The notes under the pieces: model-generated
What the model was told of the DNA's origin: nothing
Seen by the model: the letters and a program-made list of their open reading frames with translations, nothing else
Databases searched by the model: none
Program-made: the position numbers and the translations under genes
DNA from: Formicarius rufipectus
Lineage: Eukaryota; Chordata; Aves; Passeriformes; Formicariidae
Length of the DNA stretch: 64,000 nucleotides
Assembly (NCBI GenBank): GCA_013399695.1
Contig: VXAU01001352.1
Span: 438,404 to 502,403, forward strand
Direction: 5' to 3'
Part shown: one piece after another, positions 47,459 through 59,768 of the stretch
Layout: the number at the start of each line of letters is the position of its first letter
Position numbering within the stretch: position 1 is the stretch's first letter

Positions 47459-48859
47459 TACATAAAAATCTTTAATGGTCCAACAGCAAGTGCACTCTCT
47501 TTCGCTGCAAGGGGAAATCAAGTGAAGGTTATGTCTTTGGGCCACACAGACTGAGAAATTCCACCTTGCATTATTTAATCCTTGTACAGGCATTCAGTTT
47601 GGAACAGCTCAAAGGCCTGATAAGCCAGAAAAGCATACCTAATGATGGTTCTAGGTTGTTGTTTTCTGATGAGTGTGTGTCTTTTGCTCTTTAAAGTCCA
47701 TATTGTAAAACCCACAGAAAACTCTCTAATTTTTTCCACAGATTCATAATGTGACACAAATTGTATTTGCCCAGCAGTTACCCTTGATGATAATTTAAGT
47801 GAACAATTGTTCATTAGCGAGTGGTCCTGACTGTACCTAAAAGAAATAGAGCTTCTGCTGGTGGGCATGTGCAAGGGATGGATTGGTTATCCCTCCTCTT
47901 GAAATCACAGTCCTAATTTTTGTCCTTCTAGGAATCAAATACTTCTACTAAGATTCTCAGTATGGACTCCAAAGCTGAGGATGGCAGTTAGTGCCTTTGG
48001 CAGATGCTCACTCCAATGGCATGGATATTTTCTTAATAGACCACCAGCTATGACACCCCTACTGATGCTCTGCTTGCCCACCCTGGAACTCCTGGGCATA
48101 AACTGGAGTGTCTCTGATCCAGTGGTCCTGTGTTCTTAGAGTTGGGTGTTCTTGCACTACACATGTCATTGTGCAAGAGCAGCTTTGACTGCACCCATAA
48201 ATATGATCTGAACACCAGGGTAGAGTGTGAAGTGAGTGGAGTCTCATTCACCAGGCAGTGGAACTGCACTTAGAAACCAACAAAGTCTCTATTAATTTTA
48301 TTCTCTAAATTTTAAGACACCACTTTAAATGTTTTATCCACACTGATGGGTTTGGCTCCATTTCCTGCAGAAATAAAACTGCATTAGCTTAATAATTAAA
48401 CAATCCTTTTTTAGACAATTAAGGGAATTAGTTTACAAGAAGCAGTGTTTGCCGTGTGGCCAGTGAAACCTGCATTAGTCTGAGCTTCAACTAAATTGCA
48501 TCAAATCTGATTTTTTTAATGGTTTAGATAATAGACTTAAAAGTCTGCAAGAGATGTGTCCTTGCTTGCTGAGCTTTTTCTTACAGTAGAGAATAATGTT
48601 TCTAAAGCTTCTCTGTGTATTGTCTTAAGGGCTACTTATGCATCACTTAATGCCCAGTCTATCATGCTAGTGAGTGCTTTGGGACTCCTTTGTATGCAGA
48701 TTATTGACACAGAGAGGCACAAATATTTTCAGAGGAGCTTCTGTTACATTTTATTGTCTTGGTACAGCTATAATGTATGCACACTGAATGTATAACTATA
48801 TGCCTGCTAAATACTGTGCTTCAAAAATCATGAAGTTTTACAAACAAAGCAAATACACA

Positions 48860-48975
48860 CCTAAATTACAGATGGGGCAGGGAGGAAATGTGGCTATTTA
48901 GACAACATGCCTCAAGAGGGTTGTACTAACAGTGAATCTGAGGTCTTAGCTCTCATATAACTTCTGGTCCCAATT
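48860..48975 (-). mobile_element. MIR-type relic, inverted
   Basis: AATTACAGATGGGGCAGGGA, then CAACATGCCTCAAGAGGGTT and GAATCTGAGGTCTTAGCTCT follow the reverse complement of the MIR core in order ('ttttacagatggggaaactgag ... acttgcccaaggtca ... gaaccc-ggtct'). It is heavily diverged. Together with those at 35120 and 46195 it is one of three similar relics in the same orientation. Confidence 0.5.
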
Positions 48976-51900
48976 TAAATCTCCCCTGAGTTTGAGTCTT
49001 CCCACCTGTCATCTGTGGCACACAGGTCAGCAGGAGCACTTCACACTGTTTTCTTCCCTGGGTCACTCCTCCCTTATGGACATGCAAAGAAAGTCAGTAA
49101 GCCTTTGCATGATGGGTGCCAATGACGATGTTCCCACGCAGTCAATGTTCTCTCTCTGCAGTTCACAATTGCCCTTCTGAGGGAATTCTGGATGTGGCAG
49201 ACTCAGCAGAAGTGAAAGGAGGGAACCAAATATTCTGAGGTGGTTTTAGCTCAAATGCTGTCCCCTAAACTCTTTAAGGACTAGGATTAGACTTAATGAA
49301 AGACACCAGTGTGAGAGGTCTGGCCTTCCCTGGGCTCAGCCCAGCCAGCTGCGTGACTTTCAGCACAGCAGGAAAGGAATTTGCTGTCACTTCTGGCTAA
49401 GCATTAAAGAGTTACTAATAAATTGTGGGATAAGTATTTTTAATGTTCCTTCCTCTCTGATCCTCATCATTCAAATAGCCATGAAAACCCTAAGTTTGTT
49501 CACAAATATACTGTGCACTGACATAGAGAGGGCAGAATGCAGTGCAGTGCCTCAGTCCTCACCTTGGGCAAGGTGGGGAGGGTCATCACTTTGCCCTTCC
49601 AGCCATTCCTACAGCAAGTAAGAACTTCCCTAAGAAATCACTAAGAACTTGAAGAATGCTCTGTCATATTGCCAAGAATGCTGAGGCACTTTAATATGCA
49701 AACAAGTCACATTCAGAAATATTTCCAGAGGAACTGCTGTTGCACTTTATATATGGTTGTTGGGGTACTTTTCTAAATGAGAGCAGTGGCAAGATCTCCT
49801 CAGTGAAGTTTGTCCTTCCATTCTAAATCCCACAGAAAAAGGCTGTTTTACCCCTGCACATCTATCTTGAGGATCTTGAGGATCTGAAATCATTTTCTTC
49901 CATACAAACATTTAAAATAAAAAAAAAAAAAATAAAGAGGCAGCACAGGTTTGACAGCAACTCCTCATAATAGCTGCTTAGAATGTGGATTGTTTTTAAT
50001 GTTCAATGCTCTAACTTAAAAATCAGCCTGGAACAAAATTCAGAGATATTATGGCCTCTAAGGTAATGTTCTTTATGAACTAGAGTGAAATGGGGTTTGT
50101 TTGAAGAATATTAAGGGAATAAAGAACAACTAAGTTTGACAGCTAAAATTTCATTTCTGAATTCTTGATTTTTTTTGTGGGCTTTATCCTCTTACATTAT
50201 TCAGGATCTGTCTGAAAGATATTAGTTTTAAAAAATGCAACCTCAAAAAATTGTCATAGAAAGTCAGTAATTCAGGAGGATGATTGTGTTTGTTTCAAAA
50301 AACTCTGAAGGATAACAGCAATTACATCTCCAAGTGTACAGATGCTGTCATGTTCTTCAGAAGGCAAATTAAATGAAAGTGACTTGCTTAGGTATACTTG
50401 GGTGAGGTACTTTGCTAGCTGATCAGAAATTAATAATCCAGTGCTGTGTACACCAGCTAAAAGTCTCAGAATTATTATTGTCAGATTATTCTGTATTACT
50501 CTGCTCTAATTTTGTCACTGCTCTTTGCATGGTTCAGTGGGCTGGATTGTAGTTACAAAGGTTTTGGGGTTTTTTAGGATTTTTCTGTGATCACATAGAA
50601 AAGTGTAAAACCTCCCTTTGGGTTCCAGGACCTGAATTCTTTGCTGGCATTAGTGATAGTGCTCCAGACTTACACTGGTAAAAGCAAAACACCACAGAAC
50701 CATGGCCATCAGTTACTTGCAAAAGATAAAAACCAGAGAAGAATTTTCCAAATCTGAGGTCTGTTTCAGGAAGTCGTGGGTCAGGTAGATGACAGAAGAG
50801 TTTCATCCCTTCATTTTAAAATGGAGAAAGGGAGATAATGATAGTCTGACTTCTTCTTTCATTGTGCCAATTGATTGAGACAAAGGAATGCAGAGGTGAA
50901 AGGCAGCCTATCTCATGTTGTAAAGTCAAGGACTTTGAAATCTTTACTTGTGGGAATACACTTCTCCAAGTATGGTTTGCCTGTGAATGTTTAGTGCTAT
51001 GACAGGGGAAAATATATGGGTTTTTCAATGGTCAGCCTGTTAAAACTTCAAAGGATAGTTAGCAACTCTTACAGAATTTCCATTCAATTGAATCTTTGGA
51101 GCTGTAGGAACTTGATTATATGCTGTATAAAATCAGATGAACCTAGCACTAAGTAGCCAATTAATCCTTCTTGACTCAGAATAAGGCACTTTGTATCAGC
51201 ATCATATATTTAACTGGCTCCAAAAAGAAAAAAAAAAAAAGTCTGCATCTGGTGCTGACACTCACTGTGTGTTTTAGAGATGTGGATAAGATGAATGCAA
51301 GCACAGTCAGACCTGCAAAGGAAGAGCTACACTATAGGAAAGAAGAATTCTCAATGATTTCCACTCTTCTGTTTGTGTGTGAATAGGAACAGACAAGCAG
51401 GAAAACCCCCAGAGATTTTCTTACTGTAAAATTATTCTGACCATTTTCAGAACTCTTTCCTGAAGAGTCCCTTTTGTCATGGAAGCCTCTCTACAGTAAC
51501 TGCAGCTGATGGAAGATGATGAGTGAGAGAAAAACAACAATAAAAGCAGGGAAGAAGGGAAGTGAGGAGATGACAACAGCACAAAAACCTTCCAAGTAAT
51601 AGCAAACTCTAGGATAGCAAAACCAGAACCTCTTTTAGATTAAATTTTCATACTAATCTTAAATAATGTATTTGGAAACTCAACACTTTTCTAACAAAGG
51701 AGGAAAGAAAAGCAGCAAGGCTGAAACACTCTGCTGCAAATGAGGGAGAATATGTACACAGATGTCTGAGGCTCCAATAGTCAGAAAAAACAGGCTGCCC
51801 CTTCCCTTTCCCCCAACACCATTCACTGGTTAGCTTCTCATTAAGGAAAAATCAGCTTTGAAGAAATCTCAGTGTTTACTGAGACCTTGACATATTTACA

Positions 51901-54103
51901 TACATTGAAGATCCAGAAGTAACAACCAAGTTTCTGTTGGTTTGACGAAGGCAGTTGGGGTATGTCTGCAAGGACTGTGCTCATGGTCTGTCTTTACCAT
52001 TCTGTTCACATCCAAGACCTGTTGCATTTTCCTTGTGCTTTTTGAACCCTGAGATCAAGCAAACATAATCAAGATTATGACACCAGTAATCCCACTGAGC
52101 TGAGTTTTTTTGTTTTGTTGGAATTGTCTAACCTTCTTCTGCAAATGATACTGTGCAAGGTCTGACTGAATCTGTTCCCAGATACTCGATAATCTGACAA
52201 AGAAATACTTTATAAATGGTGAGCAAATGCATTGTTTTGAATCCATTGTCCAAAATTTCCTGATGTTTGGTATCAGTAGGGAGTGGGATAATCCACATCG
52301 TGAGGCGACAGGTGATATAGATGGAAAGTTCATGCCCATCACCTGCTTAGAGTGATCCAGTTGAAGTGCTGATCTTTGGTGGATCTCCACAAGGTGCTGA
52401 CAAGACCTTGGTCTCAGCTCTGAACTAACAGTGTGGGGACTCCCCTACAGTCAGGTAAATTGAGTTGAGCTTGCTGATCTCTGGAGAATATTCCACTTAT
52501 TTCATCCTCTGTTCATTTCAAACAGATCCAGAGAGATGCAAACACCTTGTTCTAATGACAGTTTGGGATTTCTGTGTATTCTTACAAGATTTTTATGGGT
52601 TGATAAAGGTGATTTCATGAGCTGAACAAGCAAGTACTTGTGTAAAAATTCCCCTGGCTAGAAAGCCATGGTATTCATATACTGCATACACACACACATT
52701 TATTACCCATTGCAAAAGCTGCTGTGAGTCAGGAACTCTCCTTTTAGTTTGGGGCTCTTCTTTTTGTCACAATGTTCTGTGCATCACACAGACGTTACCA
52801 CTCACAAATTTGAACTTTGCCTGAGAAACTCTTGGGTTTGAGTTTCAGGGCCTCCTTTCTTCTTCTCTCACCTCTTCTGGCACTTGCATGATCATACTCA
52901 TCCTTTCTGGGTCTGCCACCAGCTAGGCTGCTCTAGCATGGCAGTTTGTCCTGCCTGGACACTCAGGTGTCTCTGCCAACTGTTGTCCTCCTATGGCCAG
53001 CTTGTTTGAGGTCTCCTGGTCTCTGTGTCTCCCTGGAGACGCATAGATGTAATTTCCATTACTTTCAGGCTAGTTTCAGCTCTGTGGAAGACCGAGAAAG
53101 ATTTCAGATCTTCTCCTCAGCAGTCTTCCTTCTCCCAGTTGCTCACTGCTTTTTGGGTGCTTTGAGGCACTGGGACTTCACCCTGTAAAGCTGCTGAGTA
53201 CTGCATTTAAACAGAAGAGAGATGTTTAGGCGTTCTCAAAGAGACTTTATAAGCAAGTCTTTCCATTCCCTGAGGAAACTTTCTCTCAGTTGGAGCACTG
53301 GCTGCCTGGTCCATCCAAATATACTCTGCAGGTGTTGCTATTTTCAGAAGCACAAGGGGTACTGGTGTCTGACTCACATTTAAAGCAAAGGAAATTAATC
53401 TTCCAGCAAAACAACTGGCATTATTAGCACCCAAGGGGCAGATGCTGAGGCTAATAAAGGAAACCATTTGCTAGAGAATTCTCTGAAGATGAGGAAAGTG
53501 GAGATGTTTGCCCAGCAAGCTCTGGCTTCTGAAATGAGAACATTTAATAAACTCCCTAAAGCAACTAAAGTGTTTAATAAATGGGAAAATAAATAAATAA
53601 CATCCTTCCAGAACAAATTTGGGAAAGGATCCATATCCCATAAGGTTTCTATTTCCAAAGCCTCTCTAGACAGAGACTAGGACCCTTGGGGATCTTAAAG
53701 ATGGGGAAAGTAGACACAGCCCCTCAGATACTCTTATAAGTCAAGTGGATGAGTTCTGTTGGCATTCATTTCTCTTAATTTCTTTCTTTCACTCATATTT
53801 CCAAAAATTTTTAAAGGAAATAGAGAATATCCCAAAGCACTATTTTATTTTCCCCAATTTTTCTTCCCCCTCATGTATTTGTGATAAAGAAAACAAAAAT
53901 GCAAGTCATCACAGGTTTCTAGTTCTACAAGAAAAAATTCTTCTACTTCGAAGGCGGTGGACTGAGTGATCACTTAGAACCTGATGGGCTTGGGGCTTGT
54001 TGAGGAGCAATATCTTGGAAGTGGCATAGCCCTGATGATTTATTGTTGAGGCTCCTTGTACAAAAAAGAACCTAAAAGAGGTTGCTCAGCTCCCAGATAC
54101 TGC

Positions 54104-54178
54104 CGGGGGGGAAAAAAAAAAACAACAAACAAACAAACAAACCCAAACAAACACAAACAAACACAAAAAAAAACCCCA
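54104..54178. repeat. Poly-G, poly-A and (CAAA)n low-complexity tract
   Basis: A short G-run at 54104-54111 leads into eleven A, then CAAA units with occasional CC, ending in a second A-run at 54165-54173. It might be a retroposon tail, but no element body adjoins it. Confidence 0.92.
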
Positions 54179-54419
54179 ATGATCTAAACTGTGTTTTAAA
54201 TTTTAAAATTAAGCCTTTTTTGACAGTATTGCTGAGAGATCTTCCCAGGTGTCATCTCCTTGTGGATTCTGTGGGTGGTTTTAGCACAGGCAGGTGTTCA
54301 AAAAAGAGTAATACTTTCTCTTTTTTAATGGTAGCCAGAATGTTTAGAGAGAGTAACTAAGCACAGGCCTGGAGATTATGAAATTTGCTTAAGTGTTAAT
54401 GGGTTGATTGCTGAGTTAC

Positions 54420-54960
54420 AGTCTGCCTCTTTGCTGGGAATTGATTGACTAGTGCTGCAGGTCTTCACACTTGACGCTCGGATTTGACTCGAAAATTCTG
54501 CCAAGTCTTTTACTCTGAAATTTATCTTAATTAGATCTGAAAGACCTGCCACAGCAGAATAGTCACACCGATTAAAATGAAAAACAGGAGAAATTACTGA
54601 TCAAATTAATCATAATGTCGGGTTACAGCTGTAGGTCTGATGTAATTTGCCACTCCAGTGAGTTACATCGGCCCAGGCAGAGGAAAGAGAGCTGGTTTTA
54701 CGCTGATCCGTAACACCAGGCAGCTTCAGGCAGCCCATCAGGAGGCTTGTTCCATTCATTCTCTTGGCTTATTCTGACCTTAGAGCTGCAACTAGAAACA
54801 ATTTAGGCAAAAGAAAAAATGTCCTTATATCAAAGACGTTACACTGGACACGTGAGCTTTCCAAATCCTTCTTGTTTCATTTTGCGCCTTTCTCCACCGA
54901 CCTCCTGCTTTTGTTTCAAGTAATCAACAATTAATTATGTGGAAACTGGAAAATTAAAAA
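54420..54960. promoter_or_regulatory. Possible conserved non-coding (enhancer-like) block
   Basis: Unique, complex sequence with an unusual number of CpG sites for this AT-rich intron (for example TTGACGCTCGGATTTGACTCG near 54472, TACGCTGATCCGTAACACC near 54699, AAAGACGTTACACTGGACACG near 54833, TTTTGCGCC near 54881). It also has homeodomain-type TAATTA cores near 54931. CpG retention plus lack of repeats suggests selection. This is inferred; conservation was not testable. Confidence 0.33.
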
Positions 54961-57464
54961 GTCAGAGGTTACCACCTCAGGCATAGTCAGAAAATGTTTC
55001 TTTCTAAAAGCTCCTAGTGGGGTAGGATATGAGGAAATTAGGATCATTTAAGCAAATGGGCATATAGCAACACCTGTCCTCTCTGGCAGGTAGGAAATAA
55101 ACAATCAGATGATATTTTATAGAGGTGATTATCCTAACATTTATTTTTTAAATTGTTTACTTATCATATTTAATATTCTACTATCTATTACAACTTCTTT
55201 TATTTTCTTTTTTAATACTGATTAAATACATGTTAGAAGGTATTGCCTTGTGGGTCTTAAGAGGCCCCACCACTATATTTTCATCTGAAAGAGGAGCCTT
55301 CTACAATTCTCCTTGTGTTTGTTCCACCAGCAAGGTATGAAAGATTTTTAGGACAACTTGTCTTATAACACCACTGTAGTTTTTTGCTGTTGATCCAGGA
55401 CACAGTCAAGAAATGAAGAAGTTTGCCACCAGCTGAGAAAGGAAATGAAGTAAAAGAAAGAAAGCAAAAAAGTATAGATGAGCTTTATGACTCCCAGGAA
55501 AAAAAATACCTCTGAAATACATCCAGTTTTTATTTTGATGCTGTAATACCTTAGACTACTCTGAAATATTCTGTGTGATTTTTCTTTTGCAGCAATGATG
55601 TAATTCTATAAAGCTGGTTTCTCACCTGACCAAAATTCAGTTTTAATTTTCTATTTTAGATCTAGAAAATGTAAGGAACTAAGGATACCCTTTATTTAAA
55701 ATCAGCTTAATATGTATCTAAAAAATTTGTTATATTGAATTGCCAAAAAAAATAGTGGTTTAAGAAAAGAAATAGAAAATATTTTAACTCCTGGTGATGA
55801 TTTGAAATCTACTACAACACTTAATCATTTTCAAATGCAAGCATTTGTTTGCTGAAACCTTCCTGTATTCCATCTTTCATCTTCATTTGCATCAGAAATT
55901 AAGTGATAAATTAGGATAATTTCAGATCATTTCCCACAGGACAGGAACTTGACTTATTTTGGATAGCTGAGACATGACCTAGCATCCTGTGAGGATTCCA
56001 GCTAGATAACCAAGCTGGGTTGTGTTTGTGGAGAAGATTGGAAGGCAGAGCTGAGTTTCCAGAAGAGAAAAACTGACGTATGAAAAGAGCACCTCACATA
56101 TTGCTAGGGTTATCCTTTTACTGAAGGAATTATGATGGTGCATTTCGGTTCTTAAGGGAGCTGAGGTTCTTTAAAGCAGCAGTCACTGGTGCAATGTATT
56201 TGTATAACCGTTAAGAAATACTTGCATACTTTTCAAAAGCACAGGTGAAGCAGTCAGGCCTGGGAGGATCCCAGTCTCTTAGCAGAAACACTGATGCTGT
56301 GAAGAAAACCCCAGAGAATGGGCCCAGTCACATTACAGAATGGTTCTCTCTGCTAGAGATGGCCAGAAAATTGGTATCAGAAGAGGATTCTGAATGAATG
56401 TGATAGCAAGTGATATAACAATTGTTAGCATCGTAACCTTTATAGTCCTGCTTTCAACCTGCTGGACAGCCAAACCCAGCTGGAGGGCTTTCTCTGTCTC
56501 TAACTACCCTCATCCCAGTTAGGGCAGTGCTATCCTTGTGGGCTGGAGGCTGAAAGAGCACAGAAGACAGCTGGGGCAGAGGATGAAGGCTAGGGCTGTG
56601 CTGGGATCAAGAACCAGGAGAAGTCAGTCTCATTCCCAGGGTTCATATGAGGAGTTTCCATCAGTGTATAATTCCTCAGGGACAGGGCCTGATTTTAGGG
56701 AGGAAGAGGAAAGTTCTGGGAGAAGAAGACAGGAGAAAAAAAATGTCTTTGTCACAGTGCCTTTTCAACTGGGAGAGACAGATAAAAAAAAGCCAGATTT
56801 TTATTGTGAAAAGGCTGAAATTTTATCACTCATCACCACTCTAGAATAAGATGCTGTGTGCATTTCCATCCTCCTTCTGTCTGCAAGTTTTCACTTTATA
56901 ATAAGACCTAACTCCACTACTAGGGAAGTTGGCAGAGGGTTTCTCACAGCTCTCAAATGAGACAGGAGCAAGCTCAATATGCCACTATGAAGGTTTCCCC
57001 CTCTTCTCCCTCCCCAACTTTAGAGAACTGCAGCTTCCTTGTTTGCTTTATTTTAGCTGTCTTCTGACTCTGAAACATGTTCTTCATGCAATTGAAATGT
57101 GTCTGACAGAATTTTCAGTTCATGTAAAACAAATATAAAAATAAACAGAACTTGAGAAAACCAAGCCATTCTAAAAATCCTTGATGTTTTCCCCATAGAC
57201 ATTCAAAGAGTATGTCTAGGGGGAAATCACTGGTACTTCAAATGTACAAGCAGGTATAGAGATAACATATGTCAGTCCTGTAGACCAAAATTCGGCAGTC
57301 CAAGCTCTCGTGAGTGAAAACTGCAGCAAAAGGAGGGGAGGGAATTCTTTTACTGCCACATAAAATCTGCATATTTAGCTCTAATCTCATCATCAACTCA
57401 TGCCTTTGCTTGCTGAATTCTCTTTTGACAAATAATTTGCATCAGGAAGCAAAATGCTCTAGTA

Positions 57465-57695
57465 AATGCGTTGCTGGAGTCGGGAGCACCAGACTGCAGC
57501 CCCAGGTTTGTCACTGTCTGGGATGTCACTTTGTCTTTCTCTTCCTCTTCCTTTGTTGATTCTTCCACCATTGTTTGATCAATTTATACTGAAAACTTTT
57601 ACAGCTTTTGGGTATAATGCAATGAAGCCTTGATCTTGCATGGGGCTTCTTGGTACTGCTGTAACACTAATGCTACAAGAGCAAGGGATATTCAA
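57465..57695 (+). mobile_element. Ancient L2/L3-type retroposon relic
   Basis: The first half (GGTTTGTCACTGTCTGGGAT, then GTCACTTTGTCTTTCTCTTC) resembles the core 'ctgccactgacttgctgggtgaccttgggcaagtca'. The second half (AATGCAATGAAGCCTTGATC, then GGGGCTTCTTGGTACTGCTG, TAACACTAATGC) follows the tail 'caatggggccctgatc...ggggcctctaggtgctac-gtaatacaaat'. It is the third copy of this tail class in the window, besides 8405 and 10205. Edges are approximate. Confidence 0.5.
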
Positions 57696-59720
57696 AGGAG
57701 GAATCTCACAGCCCCAGTCACTCTCCTGCTGAATTCAGAACAGTATTGCTGTTGACTTCAGAGGACACAGAATTGGTATCTATTTTGTTTTCAAGTATAT
57801 TGAATATTTTGAAGTTTCTGTCAGCTGTTCACTGTGCTGTCAAATGCACTAATGAAAGGTTTTCCTAAAGTTAATTTTCCTGCTCGTAATACAACAACCA
57901 AATTTGCTTTAACACTTGAAAAAATCCATCCATACTAAAGAGAATCAGTTGCTTAATCCTAAAATTAAAGGTTATTGCATGCAAGAGAAAATAATTACAT
58001 GCTCAAAGTATGGAAAAAAGAAAACTTTTTTTAATATGTAGGTATTTGTATAATTAAAGACTAATCAAGCATGAAGGCTGCTGACTAAACCAGAAAATGA
58101 GATTGTTGGCAAGCAATATTGTAATGTAAATGCCATTTTTGTTTAAGTACTAAGGAGCTGAAGGAATGATATCCTGAACAGATTAAAAGCAAACAGCATT
58201 GATAATAAATATTTATCAGATTTCAAATGCAACACACAGAGATTTTTGTATTTTACATGCAAAATATATTGGCATTGAAATATTCAGTCACTTTTCAAAG
58301 GTTTGTTCACATCTTCACTTTAAAATGTTGAAAACAAGCACTCAGTAGTGATAGAAACAGCTTTAGAACTCAGTCTTAACCTGTAGCAATGTCAGTAATA
58401 TGTAGGCAGTGGAAAGCAGGTGAGAGGTACTAACATACTAACTACAAATGTGTAAGAACAACTCCTGGGGCTGGAGAGTCAGACTTTGGATAGTGTGTAT
58501 GTGTGGTACACTTTCTTTTTTTTTTCCAAAGTGTTTGCATTAATTTTTCAAAAACAAAGGGAAGCTTCTCAAGCTTAAATCCATGCCATGAAACAAATGT
58601 TGAGTAAAGTATTAATGGATGCCTTCTATACATACAGAAATTAACCCCATGTAACCACCATGTTGTTGTGGAGAGTTGATTTAGTTAAAGGTCTGTATCA
58701 TCTTGGGGCAGAACTTTAAGTTTGTGGTAAAATATCACACTGGTTAAATATACTCATCATACACCTCTGTGTTACTTTATTGGAGCCTAAATCTTGTTCA
58801 GGAGTGGATGTTAAGGCATTCGGCTACAGTAAGGGATGAGGAGAATGGGGAAATTCTAGAAGGGAAGTACTAAATGTGTTCCCTTTCCTTTTCCTTTTCT
58901 CTTCATTACACTGTTCCCAGAACCAGCACTGCTCGGCGTGCTGCACTCCAATCTCTTAATCAAGCCTGATCATACAGTAGCTGAAACTAATTTAAAACAT
59001 CCTTTGACATCTGTGAAAAGAGGCTTAAACCCAAAGGCTGAGACAGTGAGACAATGATTACCTTTGCTTTGGCACATGTGCTGCAGGCCATCGTGTCCGT
59101 GTGTACCTCCTGATGTTCCCTTGTGCACTCACTTTTTGGAATAATTTTCGTCTTGATTATGACTGAAAGATACAGTAGTGTGTCACTGACAGAGTTATTG
59201 GAGGACGGTGACAATAGGGATTTGTGAATGTAAGGCTGCCTACCACATTATCAAATTTTTCCTATCCTAGTATAATTGTATTCTATTTGCCTTTGGACTA
59301 AAGGAGTGTAGACAAGTTAAAATTAAATAATACCGTGCAAAAGTCCAGTCTTAGTCCCTTGAATAAGCATTGATCTGATTTTCAGATGGTTTGAGTCACT
59401 ACCATAGATGTGAAGTGTAGAAATTATTACTTAACTCTCAAAGGAGTGAAGATACAGATTTTAGCTTCTGGATTTCTTAGAAGGGTCTTGCTCGTGTTTA
59501 TAGGTTTTACCTCAGGAAACTGCCAATTTGCAAATGCCAAAATTCAGAGCAAGATCAGACCAAGCCAGACGGGTTCCTGCAATAGCCTGTGTTTATCTGA
59601 ATTACTAAGCTCTTAAATGTATATACTGTGTATATAAATGAGCATATATCATCATTAAGAAACTTTACAATTAGTGCTTCATAAGTCTTCTCAGAAATTC
59701 ATATTTATGTTAATGTAATG

Positions 59721-59768
59721 ACACTAAGAATTATGTTGGTAAAAACACTAAGAATTATGTTGGTAAAT
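59721..59768. repeat. 24-bp tandem duplication
   Basis: Two adjacent 24-bp units starting ACACTAAGAATTATG (59721 and 59745) differ only at the last base. The near identity points to a recent duplication and possible length polymorphism. Confidence 0.95.

Noticed and set aside
50591..50800. Possible ancient sauropsid repeat (TCCAGACTTACACTGGTAAA region)
   Set aside because: Only one short block resembles known old repeats; not enough to call.
28632..57440. Clustered POU octamers as evidence of autoregulation
   Set aside because: Six exact octamers (near 28635, 33077, 36403, 42746, 55886 and 57433) are only slightly more than about four expected from base composition, and they are scattered.
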